Of a DNA stretch of 64,000 nucleotides, positions 26,864-35,560 are shown piece by piece (within the stretch, counting starts at the first letter, position 1; each line of letters opens with the position of its first letter). The position numbers were made by a program, and so were the translations under genes. Source of the stretch: Hyphomicrobium_A sp044507625 (lineage in GTDB: Bacteria > Pseudomonadota > Alphaproteobacteria > Rhizobiales > Hyphomicrobiaceae); NCBI GenBank assembly GCA_044507625.1, contig JBIQJE010000004.1, positions 1-64,000 on the forward strand, written 5' to 3'. The notes under the pieces are model-generated. The model was not told the DNA's origin. It made no database searches and worked only from the letters and a program-made list of their open reading frames with translations.

Positions 26864-27652
26864 ATGCAAAATCGGTACGGAAAGCTCGCGTCTTGGGTCT
26901 ATAGCCTGGACAAACCGATCGGCCGTTCATTCGGGGATCAGGATTACTATCGGCAGCGGCTCCAACACTGCGATGATGGCCCCGTTCTGGAGCCTGCCGT
27001 CGGCAATGGCCGCATTTTTGTGCCGCTGCTCGAAGCCGGTTTCCCAATCGAAGGCTTCGATGCGTCCTCAGAAATGCTTGCCTATTGCCACGGTGAGTGT
27101 CGGAAGCGGAATCTTTCTGCCAGTTTGACACGGCAGACGTTCGAAGAATTCGCCTACGACAAGCGCTTTGCAGCCATCATCGTACCGGCGGGGTCGTTTC
27201 AGCTGGTTACTGACGTAGCCTCGGCCGGCGCCGTGCTGAAGCGGTTCTATAGTCATTTGTCTCCCAATGGGAGGGTGATCATAGACCTCGATGCCATCGG
27301 CGGGTTTCTTCGGCCTTCCGGTTCTGTTCGCAGCTGGGTGACGGAAAACGGTGACCTGCTGACACTGACGGATCATCGGGTCGAAACCAATTACATCACG
27401 CAGACGACGCTTTCCCATCTCCACTATGAGCACTGGCAAGGTGGAAGCCTGATGGCGACCGAACTCGAGTTGTTCAAATTGCGTTGGTGGGGTGTCTATG
27501 AATTCTTGCTGGCGCTGCGTGCTGCCGGATTCACGGATGTGGTCGTGTCAGGTAACTACCAGCACGGAAAAGAGCCGCAGAAGGACGATGAAATCATCAG
27601 CTTCGAGGCGCGGCGGCCGGCAAACGGGGAAGCGGCAAGAATAGGCTATTGA
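26864..27652 (+). CDS. Class I SAM-dependent methyltransferase
   Basis: This 262-residue Rossmann-fold methyltransferase has VLEPAVGNGRIFVPLLEAG (motif I, SAM binding) and IEGFDASSEMLAYC (acidic ribose-binding loop), then LSPNGRVIIDLD (post-motif). The acceptor is unknown. AAGGA lies 7 nt before the ATG at 26864. G+C is somewhat lower than in surrounding genes, which may mean transfer. It is divergent from the SecY-like gene. Confidence 0.85.
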   Translation: MQNRYGKLASWVYSLDKPIGRSFGDQDYYRQRLQHCDDGPVLEPAVGNGRIFVPLLEAGFPIEGFDASSEMLAYCHGECRKRNLSASLTRQTFEEFAYDKRFAAIIVPAGSFQLVTDVASAGAVLKRFYSHLSPNGRVIIDLDAIGGFLRPSGSVRSWVTENGDLLTLTDHRVETNYITQTTLSHLHYEHWQGGSLMATELELFKLRWWGVYEFLLALRAAGFTDVVVSGNYQHGKEPQKDDEIISFEARRPANGEAARIGY

Positions 27653-27850
27653 GCGCGTATGAAATCTGGGGGATGCCCCTCGGACTGCATGGCTCTGGTG
27701 TAGGTGCCGAAGAGCGCTGATAGTCAGTTCCATTTGCGGTCAGAGACACAAGCGCGGCGCCGCGCGCGCTGCCGTGCGAAACGCTTTGTGGAAAGCGCTA
27801 GACATGATCATCCTTCCCCTCAGCGGCGCGATGCGGCTCCAGTCTTGTGC

Positions 27851-28018
27851 TTCGACCGATCATCACGCTCCGGGCCGGCAGGGTCCGAAGCGATCATGGT
27901 CCTTTTTACCGACCGATGATTCACGCTTCGGACTGATGGGGTCCGAAGCGATCATGGTCATTTTTACCGACCGATGATTCACGCTTCGGACTGGTGGGGT
28001 CCGAAGCGATCATGGTCG
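27851..28018. repeat. 58-bp tandem repeat array of palindromic units
   Basis: Two full units and a partial third repeat with a period of exactly 58 bp (GGTCCGAAGCGATCATGGTC begins at 27882, 27940 and 27998). A decayed unit precedes them. Each junction contains a perfect 10-bp hairpin (CGCTTCGGAC, 7-nt loop, GTCCGAAGCG; 27924-27950 and 27982-28008). Related palindromes occur at 2573 and about 31.9 kb. The array lies in the 411-bp gap between the methyltransferase and purB, both of which end or converge here. No coding potential was seen. Confidence 0.85.
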
Positions 28019-28063
28019 AGAGCCAGCCACGTTCGGGGGCTTCGGTGCCGGACGGCCGACCCG

Positions 28064-29371
28064 CTAGGCCGCGCCGAATACGCGATCGAAAATCGTGTCG
28101 ACGTTCTTGAAGTGATACCCAAGGTCGAACATCTCATCGAGCTCGGCAGGCTTCAGCAGCGCGGTGACGTCAGGATCGGCCTTCAGCTCGGTGAGGAAAT
28201 CCTTGCCCTCGTTCCACGTCTTCATGGCGTTGCGCTGCACGAGTGAATAGGCGTCCTCGCGCGAGGCACCCGCCTGCGTCAGCGCCAGCAGCACGCGCTG
28301 GGAATTATGCAGACCGCCGAGCTTGTCGAGGTTCCTCTGCATGTTCTCCGGATAGACGACGAGGTTCTCCACGATGCCGGTGAGGCGGGCGAGCGCGAAG
28401 TCGAGCGTCACGGTCGCGTCGGGGCCGATCATGCGCTCCACGGACGAATGGGAGATGTCGCGCTCGTGCCAGAGGGCGACGTTCTCCATCGCGGGCAACG
28501 CATAGGCGCGCACCATGCGCGCAAGGCCGGTAAGATTCTCGCTCAGCACCGGATTGCGCTTGTGCGGCATCGCGGACGAGCCCTTCTGGCCGGGGGAGAA
28601 ATATTCCTCGGCCTCGAGCACCTCGGTGCGCTGCAGGTGACGGATCTCCGTGGCGAGACGTTCGACCGAGGAGGCCACAACGGCGAGGGTTGCGAAATAC
28701 ATCGCGTGGCGGTCGCGTGGGATGACCTGCGTCGAGATCGGCTCGGGGGTGAGACCCATCTTCTTCGCAACGTAGGCTTCGGTGCGCGGGTCGATGTTGG
28801 CGAAGGTTCCGACCGCGCCGGACAATGCGCAGGTCGCGACCTCCTTGCGGGCCGCAACAAGCCGCTCGCGCGCGCGGTCGAATTCCGCATAGGCATAGGC
28901 GAGCTTCAATCCGAACGTCACCGGCTCGGCGTGGATCCCGTGGCTGCGGCCGATGGTGGGCGTGTGGCGGTGCTCGATGGCGCGGCGCTTGATGGCGGCG
29001 AGAAGCTTCTCGGTGTCGGCGATGAGCAGGTCAGCGGCGCGCACGAGCTGCACGTTGAGGCAGGTATCGAGCACATCCGACGAGGTCATGCCCTGGTGGA
29101 CGAAGCGCGCCTCGGGGCCGACGATCTCGGCGAGATGGGTCAGGAACGCGATGACGTCGTGCTTCGTCTCGCGCTCGATGGTGTCGATGCGGTCGATGTC
29201 GAAGGCGGCCGCGCTGCCTTTCTCCCAGATGCGGTCGGCGGCCTCGCGGGGGATGACGCCCTGCTCGGCCATCGCGGCGGCGGCATGCGCTTCGATCTCG
29301 AACCAGATGCGAAAGCGTGTCTGAGGGTCCCAGATGGATGCCATCTCGGGGCGGCTGTAGCGCGGAATCAT
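28064..29371 (-). CDS. purB: Adenylosuccinate lyase
   Basis: PurB cleaves SAICAR and adenylosuccinate to release fumarate, acting twice in purine synthesis. This 435-residue enzyme shows IGRSHGIHAEPVTFGLK, TSSDVLDT and the fumarase/ASL signature GSSAMPHKRNP (about residue 263). The ATG at 29371 (MIPRYSRPEM) matches the family start. It lies apart from the purC-purL run but on the same strand. Confidence 0.97.
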   Translation of the reverse strand: MIPRYSRPEMASIWDPQTRFRIWFEIEAHAAAAMAEQGVIPREAADRIWEKGSAAAFDIDRIDTIERETKHDVIAFLTHLAEIVGPEARFVHQGMTSSDVLDTCLNVQLVRAADLLIADTEKLLAAIKRRAIEHRHTPTIGRSHGIHAEPVTFGLKLAYAYAEFDRARERLVAARKEVATCALSGAVGTFANIDPRTEAYVAKKMGLTPEPISTQVIPRDRHAMYFATLAVVASSVERLATEIRHLQRTEVLEAEEYFSPGQKGSSAMPHKRNPVLSENLTGLARMVRAYALPAMENVALWHERDISHSSVERMIGPDATVTLDFALARLTGIVENLVVYPENMQRNLDKLGGLHNSQRVLLALTQAGASREDAYSLVQRNAMKTWNEGKDFLTELKADPDVTALLKPAELDEMFDLGYHFKNVDTIFDRVFGAA

Positions 29372-29862
29372 GTGGGCCTCGCGGAAAGGTGAGGGCGCAG
29401 CCATAGCGGATGCGGGGCCGTGGGGCCATTGACCGGCAGGAGCGCGATGGGATGAAGCGCAGCCCTAGCAGACGGAGCGGCTCGACTTCAACCGGAACAC
29501 AATAGTTTCCGGGGCTAGGAATACTTGGATCATTCGGTTTAGCGAAGTGCACACTGGCAGAAAATCCACATAAGCGTGCTTGTGTTGCAACGCACACATA
29601 CAATACTTAGTCTATACCGGTGTCTCTTCAATAATACCCAGAATTGGACACAATTAATTGTTTGTTCAGTTGCGACGCAGCAGTCGTGGTTGTGGACAGT
29701 TTGTCACGTCTGGCCCTGAATCCCCCGAATTACTCTTGATAGTGGGGATGTGAAACGAAAAGTTACTTAATGGGCGCGCAGGTAGTGCGCTATCCATAGC
29801 AGTACGTCCCGGGCGGCACCGGGCGGAAGAAGGTAGGAACTAGCGAGGGCAAAGGCCGCGTA
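29372..29862. other. 491-bp A+T-richer intergenic region upstream of purB
   Basis: The stretch between the purB start and a divergent small gene is notably richer in A+T (particularly 29580-29770) than the rest of the window. It probably contains promoters for both. No gene, riboswitch or clear operator was identified. Confidence 0.5.
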
Positions 29863-30063
29863 ATGTCTAATCAAATGCAAGGCGAAATAGCTCAACTCAG
29901 TTGGGAGTTGGAACAGACCGACGATCTCCGAGAAGGCTATGCAAAGGTGCAAGCGAAGATCCGGGGCTACCGTCAGGCGGGAATGCGGGTTCCGGAGGAG
30001 TTAACCCTTCTTGAAAAGCAGCTGGTAGCCGAGTGCATGGCCGCTTCTCAAGGCCGGGACTGA
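29863..30063 (+). CDS. Small helical protein of unknown function (66 residues)
   Basis: A 66-residue, mostly helical charged protein (ELEQTDDLREGYAKVQAKI, then GMRVPEELTLLEKQLVAEC). It could form a coiled coil. An AAAGG site lies 7 nt before the ATG at 29863. The amphipathic pattern and clean codon usage support a real gene; no family was recognised. Confidence 0.6.
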   Translation: MSNQMQGEIAQLSWELEQTDDLREGYAKVQAKIRGYRQAGMRVPEELTLLEKQLVAECMAASQGRD

Positions 30064-30635
30064 ACGGGATTGCGGCTGGAGCGGAACTCGAAAGAGCCGA
30101 CCCATCCAGCATGAGCCTGCAAGGGCACGACTGGACTGAGAGCGATCCGGCGTCTGAAACGCAGAAGAAGACGGAGACGCAGAAGCCTCGGAGAAGCACG
30201 GCGCAGGGGAACGCAGGCGCAGAAGAATAGCGGCGCTCTCGACGGCAGCCGCAGCAAGGACGCCTCATCGCGCCCGGACACGGTTTTCCAGAGGATCGAC
30301 GCTGCGCCAGTGGGCGCATCGGTCGAGACTATCGGCGGGCGCAAGGCCCGCCGTTTTATTTTGTGGGTCGGGTGGCGGCGAGATGCGCCCGTGCGCGGCG
30401 TGCCCCGGCCGCGAGGCGTGTAGCCGCTCGCACTTTCCCGTTCTCCATGCAGAACATAGAACATTCTGCAGGCGCCGCGCGCTCCAGGCTGCGCACGCTC
30501 CGCACACGGCACCTTTCGTCGCGCGAAGCTCATCCGCTCCGCGCGCTTCACGCGTCTGCGCTCAAAGGCCTCACCAGTTCTGCATCGCGCGGAGGCGCTC
30601 CGTTCGCCCATCCGCAGGTGGTGCTGCGCCGGCGT
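30064..30635. other. 572-bp stretch without a supported gene
   Basis: It lies between the small helical gene and the end of livJ. It contains one strong terminator (30333-30362). Open frames such as 30033-30230 are low-complexity and lack a start signal. Nothing else was seen. Confidence 0.5.
30333..30362 (+). terminator. Rho-independent terminator
   Basis: A perfect 8-bp stem (CGGCGGGC, 5-nt loop GCAAG, GCCCGCCG) is followed by TTTTATTTT. It is oriented to end transcription from the small helical gene about 270 bp upstream, which hints at a longer or non-coding transcript in between. Confidence 0.88.
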
Positions 30636-31763
30636 CTACTCGTTCTGCACGTAGGTGATGCGCCCGTCGGGCTGCTTGGTCCAGGTGTACATCACATAGG
30701 CGACCTGCTTGATGTCGCCCTTCTCATCGAAGGCGATGTCGCCGATCACCGTATTGAAGATGACACCCGTGCGCATGTATGCGGCGACGGTCTTCGGATC
30801 GACGGACTTCGTCGCCTCGATGGCCTGCTTGAGGATCTGCACGGCGGCGTAGCTATAGAGCGTATAGGCCTCGGGCTTGTATTCGCGGGCCTCGAACTTC
30901 TCGATGATCTTCTTGGCCTCCGGACGCTTCTGCGGATCGGGGCCGAACGTCATCAAAGTGCCCTCGGCGCCGGGGCCGGCAATAGCGGCGAACTCGTCGC
31001 TGGCGATGCCGTCTCCCGACATGAACACCGCGTTGAGGCCCTGGTCGCGCATCTGGCGCAGCACGAGGCCGCCGCCGGTGTGCACGCCGCCCCAATACAC
31101 CACCTCGATGCCGGCGTTCTTGAGCTTGGAGACGAGGGCGGTGAAATCCTTCTCACCCGCGCCCACGCCTTCGTAGATCGTCTCGGTGACGCCCGCCTCG
31201 TTCATGGCCTTCTTGGTCTCGTCGGCGAGACCTTTGCCGTAGGTGGTCTTGTCGTGGATGATCGCCACCTTCTTATCCTTGAGGTGCTCGGCGATGTATT
31301 TGCCCGCGACCGAGCCCTGCTGATCGTCGCGTCCGCAGGTGCGGAACACGTTCCAGAGCTTGCGGTCGGTGATCATCGGGTTCGTCGAGGCGGGCGTGAT
31401 CATCAGGATGCCGTTGTCGACGTACACCTCGGAGGCGGGCATCGACACGCCGGAATTGAAGTGCCCGACGACGAAGTTCACGCCCTCGCCGAGGAAGTTG
31501 TTGGCCACCGAAACGCCCTGGCGGGGATCGCCCGCGTCGTCGCCGACGAAGAGCTCGACCTGCTGACCGTCGATGCCGCCCGCTGCGTTGATGTCCGCGA
31601 CGGCCTGTTCGGCACCATTTTTGAGCTGTGCGCCGAAAGCGGCGTCGGTGCCGGTCATCGGACCGGCGACGCCGAACTTCAGCTTTTCCGGCCCGCTGTC
31701 ACAGCCGGCGAAGAGGGCGGCGAATGCGATCGCCAATGCGGCGAAGGTGGCTGCTGATCTCAT
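30636..31763 (-). CDS. livJ: Branched-chain amino acid ABC transporter, substrate-binding lipoprotein
   Basis: This 375-residue periplasmic-binding protein of the Leu/Ile/Val-binding family has a lipobox-like end to its signal peptide (ALFAGC). It also has KFGVAGPMTGTDAAFGAQLKNGAE, DDAGDPRQGVSVANNFL, and a ligand-binding site region around PASTNPMITDR. GAGGAG lies upstream of the ATG at 31763. It is the last gene of the liv cluster, on the same strand. The substrate could be a branched-chain amino acid, urea or another amide; the family alone does not decide. Confidence 0.9.
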   Translation of the reverse strand: MRSAATFAALAIAFAALFAGCDSGPEKLKFGVAGPMTGTDAAFGAQLKNGAEQAVADINAAGGIDGQQVELFVGDDAGDPRQGVSVANNFLGEGVNFVVGHFNSGVSMPASEVYVDNGILMITPASTNPMITDRKLWNVFRTCGRDDQQGSVAGKYIAEHLKDKKVAIIHDKTTYGKGLADETKKAMNEAGVTETIYEGVGAGEKDFTALVSKLKNAGIEVVYWGGVHTGGGLVLRQMRDQGLNAVFMSGDGIASDEFAAIAGPGAEGTLMTFGPDPQKRPEAKKIIEKFEAREYKPEAYTLYSYAAVQILKQAIEATKSVDPKTVAAYMRTGVIFNTVIGDIAFDEKGDIKQVAYVMYTWTKQPDGRITYVQNE

Positions 31764-31889
31764 AGGCTCCTCAAGGTGATGTCCGCTTGTGCCGTGGCGG
31801 GGCCGCATGGATGGCGCGGCATGTTCGTCTGAATTGGGTGAAAAGTCACCCCTAGAGCGCGATCGCTTTCCTCCGAATCGCGCTGGCGC

Positions 31890-31923
31890 ACGATTCGCGC
31901 TTCGCGCCGACAGGGTCCGAGGC
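31890..31923. repeat. Decayed copy of the palindromic repeat
   Basis: Between livJ and the DUF6867-like gene, the sequence GATTCGCGCTTCGCGCC followed by GACAGGGTCCGAGGCC resembles the unit found at 2573 and in the 27.9-kb array, but with several mismatches in the stem. Confidence 0.45.
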
Positions 31924-31932
31924 CATCGCAGC

Positions 31933-32295
31933 CTAAGGCGTTTCGCTGCGCCGCTTGCGGCGCCACCAGAGCAGGCCGGCGCGCTCATAGGCCCAAGGGT
32001 ATTGCTCCACCATCTGCCGCACGCGGGTCATTCTGTACCCCCAGGCGCACGCCGTCGCCACGACGATGTAATCGATGATGAAATTTCGCCAGGAAAGCAA
32101 CGCTTCGTAGAAGAGCGCATAGTGAAAAAACCGGACCGCGAAGGTGATAAGCAGGGCGGCGCCGAAAATCTGCCAGGCGGGACGCCAGGTCCCGGCGATG
32201 GCAGAGCCGGTCGCATGGGCCGCCGATCCTCCCATCAGCACCGTGACGAGGAGGAAGATCCACAGGCCTTTGTCGCTGGTCTCATAGATCGTCAT
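31933..32295 (-). CDS. DUF6867-like membrane protein of the liv cluster
   Basis: This 120-residue protein has three or four predicted helices (GLWIFLLVTVLMGGSAAHATG, ALLITFAVRFFHYALFYEAL, FIIDYIVVATACAWGYRM) and a short basic C-terminus. It resembles DUF6867 proteins often found between livF and livJ in Hyphomicrobiales. Its biochemical role is unknown; an auxiliary role in the transporter is inferred from position. Confidence 0.75.
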   Translation of the reverse strand: MTIYETSDKGLWIFLLVTVLMGGSAAHATGSAIAGTWRPAWQIFGAALLITFAVRFFHYALFYEALLSWRNFIIDYIVVATACAWGYRMTRVRQMVEQYPWAYERAGLLWWRRKRRSETP

Positions 32296-32391
32296 GGCGT
32301 CGGCTCCCTAGCCGTCCTGGGTGCGCTGAAGCCAGGACATCCATCTTCCTCCATCGCAGCCGCGCTTCCAAACTGGTCTCCACTCATCGGT

Positions 32392-32510
32392 AGCGCTTCT
32401 TTTTTCGCGCTTCCTATCGGAAAACCGGCTTCCACTTTTCCGGAAGCGCTTCTTTTTTCGCGCTTCTTATCGGAAAACCGGCTTCCACTTTTCCGGAAGC
32501 GCTCGTGCTC
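32392..32510. repeat. 53-bp tandem repeat after livF
   Basis: Two units of 53 bp (AGCGCTTCTTTTTTCGCGCT begins at 32392 and 32445; a partial third starts at 32498) lie immediately after livF. Each includes CGGCTTCCACTTTTCCGGAA. The reverse complement AGCGCTTCCGGAAAAGTGGA recurs exactly at 52235-52254. Related elements are widespread intergenic repeats in Rhizobiales, to my knowledge. Confidence 0.85.
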
Positions 32511-33234
32511 AGTGCCGCCCACCCTCGAGATAGGCCGCGCGGACCTCCGGGCTCGCCAGCAGGTCCCGGCCCGTCCCCGACATCGTAATGACGCCGTTGA
32601 CCATGACATAGGCCCTATGGGCGAGGCGCAGCGCGTGAAAGGCGTTCTGCTCGACGAGGAACACCGTAAGGCCGTCGCGGGCGTTCAACTCGGCGATCAC
32701 CTGAAAGATCTGCTTCACGATCAGCGGCGCGAGCCCGAGCGAGGGCTCATCCAGCAATAGAAGCTTCGGCCGGCTCATCAGCGCGCGCGCGATCGCAAGC
32801 ATCTGTTGCTCGCCGCCCGAGAGGGTGCCGCCGCGCTGGTGCAGACGCTCCTTCAGCCGCGGGAAAATCGTCGTGACGTGCTCGAGGTCGCGCGCATAGC
32901 CGCTGTTGCCCGCGAACTCGGCGCCCATGAGCAGGTTCTCCTCGACCGTCATGCGGCCGAAGATGCGGCGGCCTTCCGGCGATTGAGCCATGCCGAGGCG
33001 CGCAATCTGGTGCGTGGGAAGCGAGGTGATGTCGCGGCCCTCGAAGAGGACGCGGCCTTCGCGCGCGCGCGGGCTGCCGAAAATCGTCATCATCAGCGTC
33101 GACTTGCCGGCGCCGTTGGCGCCGATGAGGGTGACGATCTCGCCCGCGGGCACATCGACGCTGACACCGTGCAGCGCGGTGATGCTGCCGTAGGCCGCGG
33201 TGATGTTCTGCAGTGAAAGAAGCGGCGTCGTCAT
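32509..33234 (-). CDS. livF: Branched-chain amino acid ABC transporter, ATPase LivF
   Basis: This 241-residue ABC ATPase has Walker A GANGAGKST (about 38-46), signature LSGGEQQMLAIARAL, Walker B LLLLDEPSLGLAP, and the H-loop VEQN region typical of LivF. It powers uptake with LivG through LivH/LivM. Its start overlaps the livG end by 4 bp, and the 53-bp repeat begins at its 3' end. Confidence 0.95.
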   Translation of the reverse strand: MTTPLLSLQNITAAYGSITALHGVSVDVPAGEIVTLIGANGAGKSTLMMTIFGSPRAREGRVLFEGRDITSLPTHQIARLGMAQSPEGRRIFGRMTVEENLLMGAEFAGNSGYARDLEHVTTIFPRLKERLHQRGGTLSGGEQQMLAIARALMSRPKLLLLDEPSLGLAPLIVKQIFQVIAELNARDGLTVFLVEQNAFHALRLAHRAYVMVNGVITMSGTGRDLLASPEVRAAYLEGGRH

Positions 33235-34151
33235 AGTCCCGCCTCCGCTTCGGCGCGGGCCACTTCGTCGTCCTCGACGCCGAGATAGGCGGCGATCACT
33301 TTGGGATCGTTGCGCACGCTTTCGGGAGTGCCGTCGGAAATGCGAAGCCCGTATTCGAGGACCACGACATGATCGGAGATCTCCATCACCACGGACATAT
33401 CATGCTCGATGAGCAGGATGGATGTGCCATGCTCGTCGCGAATGGTGCGCAGGAGCGTATTCAGCATCAGGCTTTCGCGGGGATTGAGGCCCGCGGCGGG
33501 CTCGTCGAGGCACAGGAGCACCGGATCGGTGCACATGGCGCGCGCAATCTCGAGCCGTCGCTGATCGCCATAGGGTAGCGCGCCGGCGGCATCATCGGCG
33601 CGGTGGGTGAGTTCGATGCGGTCGAGCCAATAGCGGGCGACGTCGACGGCGGATTTTTCCGCTTCCACATACTGCGGGGCGCCGATGAGCCCCAACAATG
33701 ACCAGCCGGAGGCACGCATCAGCGTGTTGTGCTGGGCGATGACGAGGTTTTCCAGTACCGTCATGCCGGGGAAGAGGCGGATGTTCTGGAAGGTTCGGGC
33801 CACGCGCGCGCGCCGCGCGATCTCGAAATCGGGCATGCGTTCGAGCAGAAAGAGCCCGTCGCTGCCCATGCGCTGATCGGAGCAGACATAGCGGCGGTTC
33901 GAAGCGACGAGCGCCGCCACCGCATCCGTATCGATGGGGCCTCCGGTCGATAGCGCCATCAGCCCGCTGGTCGGCTTGTAAAAGCCCGTGATGCAATTGA
34001 AGACGGTGGTCTTGCCCGCGCCGTTGGGGCCGATGAGCGCGGTGATGTCGCCCCGTCCGACGGAGAACGACAGATCGCGGACCGCGACGAGACCGCCGAA
34101 ACGCATGGTGAGGCCTTCGACGACGAGGAGCGGGTCGCGCAGCCAGCGCAT
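33231..34151 (-). CDS. livG: Branched-chain amino acid ABC transporter, ATPase LivG
   Basis: This 306-residue ABC ATPase has Walker A GPNGAGKTT and FQNIRLFPGMTVLENLVIAQ (Q-loop region). The signature segment is PYGDQRRLEIARAM, which varies from LSGGQ as usual in LivG, and Walker B is LLCLDEPAAGLNP. It is about 50 residues longer than E. coli LivG, mainly from an insertion (about 70-110) between Walker A and the Q-loop region. It overlaps livF by 4 bp and livM by 1 bp. Confidence 0.94.
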   Translation of the reverse strand: MRWLRDPLLVVEGLTMRFGGLVAVRDLSFSVGRGDITALIGPNGAGKTTVFNCITGFYKPTSGLMALSTGGPIDTDAVAALVASNRRYVCSDQRMGSDGLFLLERMPDFEIARRARVARTFQNIRLFPGMTVLENLVIAQHNTLMRASGWSLLGLIGAPQYVEAEKSAVDVARYWLDRIELTHRADDAAGALPYGDQRRLEIARAMCTDPVLLCLDEPAAGLNPRESLMLNTLLRTIRDEHGTSILLIEHDMSVVMEISDHVVVLEYGLRISDGTPESVRNDPKVIAAYLGVEDDEVARAEAEAGL

Positions 34152-35560
34152 CAGCCGTGCCCCTCCTGGACGTGCGCGGCCGAGACGGCCTTTGCCTCGT
34201 TCAGCGAGATGGAAGGCACGCGCGCCGCGATGAGGCCGCGCGGACGCCAGACCATCATCAATACCATCGCCAGGCCGAAGATGAGCATGCGGTACTGGCC
34301 TGGATCGAACTGGGGCCCGAAGATGCGCTTGAGAAAATCCAGCTCGCGCAGAAGCTCGATCCCGCCGATGACGGCGATGGCCGCGATGGCAACGCCGACG
34401 ACGGAGCCCATGCCGCCCAGCACGACGATGGCGAGGATCGTCGCCGATTCCATGAACTCGAACGAGCGCGGATTGACGAAGCCCTGACGGGCGCTGAAGA
34501 ACGCGCCCGCGAGACCGCCGAACATGGCGCCGATGGCGAACGCGGTGAGCTTCGTGTTGACCGTGTTGATGCCGAGGGAGCGGCAGGCGATCTCGTCCTC
34601 GCGCAGCGCTTCCCAGGCGCGGCCGATGGGCAGGCGCCTCAGCCGCTGGCTGGCGACGGCGACGAGCAGCGCCAGTCCCAGGATGACGTAATAAAGGAAG
34701 ATGGAGCGGTGGACGCTCGCATTCCCCGGCAGGCTGAACACATCGCCGAATGTCGTCTCACCGGTGCGCGATGTGAACGGCAGGCCGAAAAAGGTGATGT
34801 AGGGCGTGCGGATGCCGGCGTTGCCGTTGGTGAAGGCGACCCAATTGATGAGCACGAGGCGGATGATCTCGCCGAACGCGAGGGTGACGATGGCGAGATA
34901 ATCGCCACGCAGCCGCAACACCGGAAAGCCGAGGATCATGCCCCAGAAGGCGGCGAGGATGCCGGCGATGGGCAGGCAAATCCAGAACGCCCACGGGCCG
35001 AGCGCGGGCAGGGTCGCGGGGATCACGTAGGTTGCGATGATGGCGTAGGTGTAGGCGCCGACGGCGTAGAAGGCGACGTAGCCAAGGTCGAGGAGACCGG
35101 CGAGGCCGACGACGATGTTAAGCCCCCATGCGAGCATGATGTAGATGAGGATCTGCACGCCGAAATTGTCGATCCATTTCACCGCTCCGCCCTGACCCGT
35201 GATGGCGAGGGCGGCGAAGGGGAAGATGAGCAGCAACGCCAGCCCGAGGCGCGGGAGCAGCGCTGCGTGATGGGGCGCCAGATCGAGCTTGGGATAGAGC
35301 ACGCGCGGCCGCGCCGGGTGCTTGGAGAGAAGCCATACGAAACGGCCCGCGAAGACTATTCCCACCATGGCGAGCACGAGGAGCGGCCGCGCCTCGATGG
35401 TCAGACGGTTGGAGAAGTCCTGCATCGTCTCGTAGGCGACGATGGGAAAGCACAGGCCGAGGGTGACGAGCGCCCAGAGGGCTGCGCTGGTGAGGGCCGC
35501 TCGCATCGAGAAAGTTGCGGGCGGCAGTACGCCCTGCCGGCCCAGTATCATCGGAGTCAT
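34151..35560 (-). CDS. livM: Branched-chain amino acid ABC transporter, permease LivM
   Basis: This 469-residue permease has about 10-11 helices and the LivM signature: NIVVGLAGLLDLGYVAFYAVGAYTYA, GDYLAIVTLAFGEIIRLVL, and the EAA-like loop GRAWEALREDEIACRSLGIN that contacts the ATPase. The long N-terminal part (about 130 residues) is typical of the high-affinity transporter group in Rhizobiales. It overlaps livH by 4 bp and livG by 1 bp. Confidence 0.94.
   Translation of the reverse strand: MTPMILGRQGVLPPATFSMRAALTSAALWALVTLGLCFPIVAYETMQDFSNRLTIEARPLLVLAMVGIVFAGRFVWLLSKHPARPRVLYPKLDLAPHHAALLPRLGLALLLIFPFAALAITGQGGAVKWIDNFGVQILIYIMLAWGLNIVVGLAGLLDLGYVAFYAVGAYTYAIIATYVIPATLPALGPWAFWICLPIAGILAAFWGMILGFPVLRLRGDYLAIVTLAFGEIIRLVLINWVAFTNGNAGIRTPYITFFGLPFTSRTGETTFGDVFSLPGNASVHRSIFLYYVILGLALLVAVASQRLRRLPIGRAWEALREDEIACRSLGINTVNTKLTAFAIGAMFGGLAGAFFSARQGFVNPRSFEFMESATILAIVVLGGMGSVVGVAIAAIAVIGGIELLRELDFLKRIFGPQFDPGQYRMLIFGLAMVLMMVWRPRGLIAARVPSISLNEAKAVSAAHVQEGHG

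Noticed and set aside
27851..28018. CRISPR array
   Set aside because: The units repeat over their whole 58-bp length with no variable spacers, and no cas genes are nearby; they are tandem palindromic repeats.
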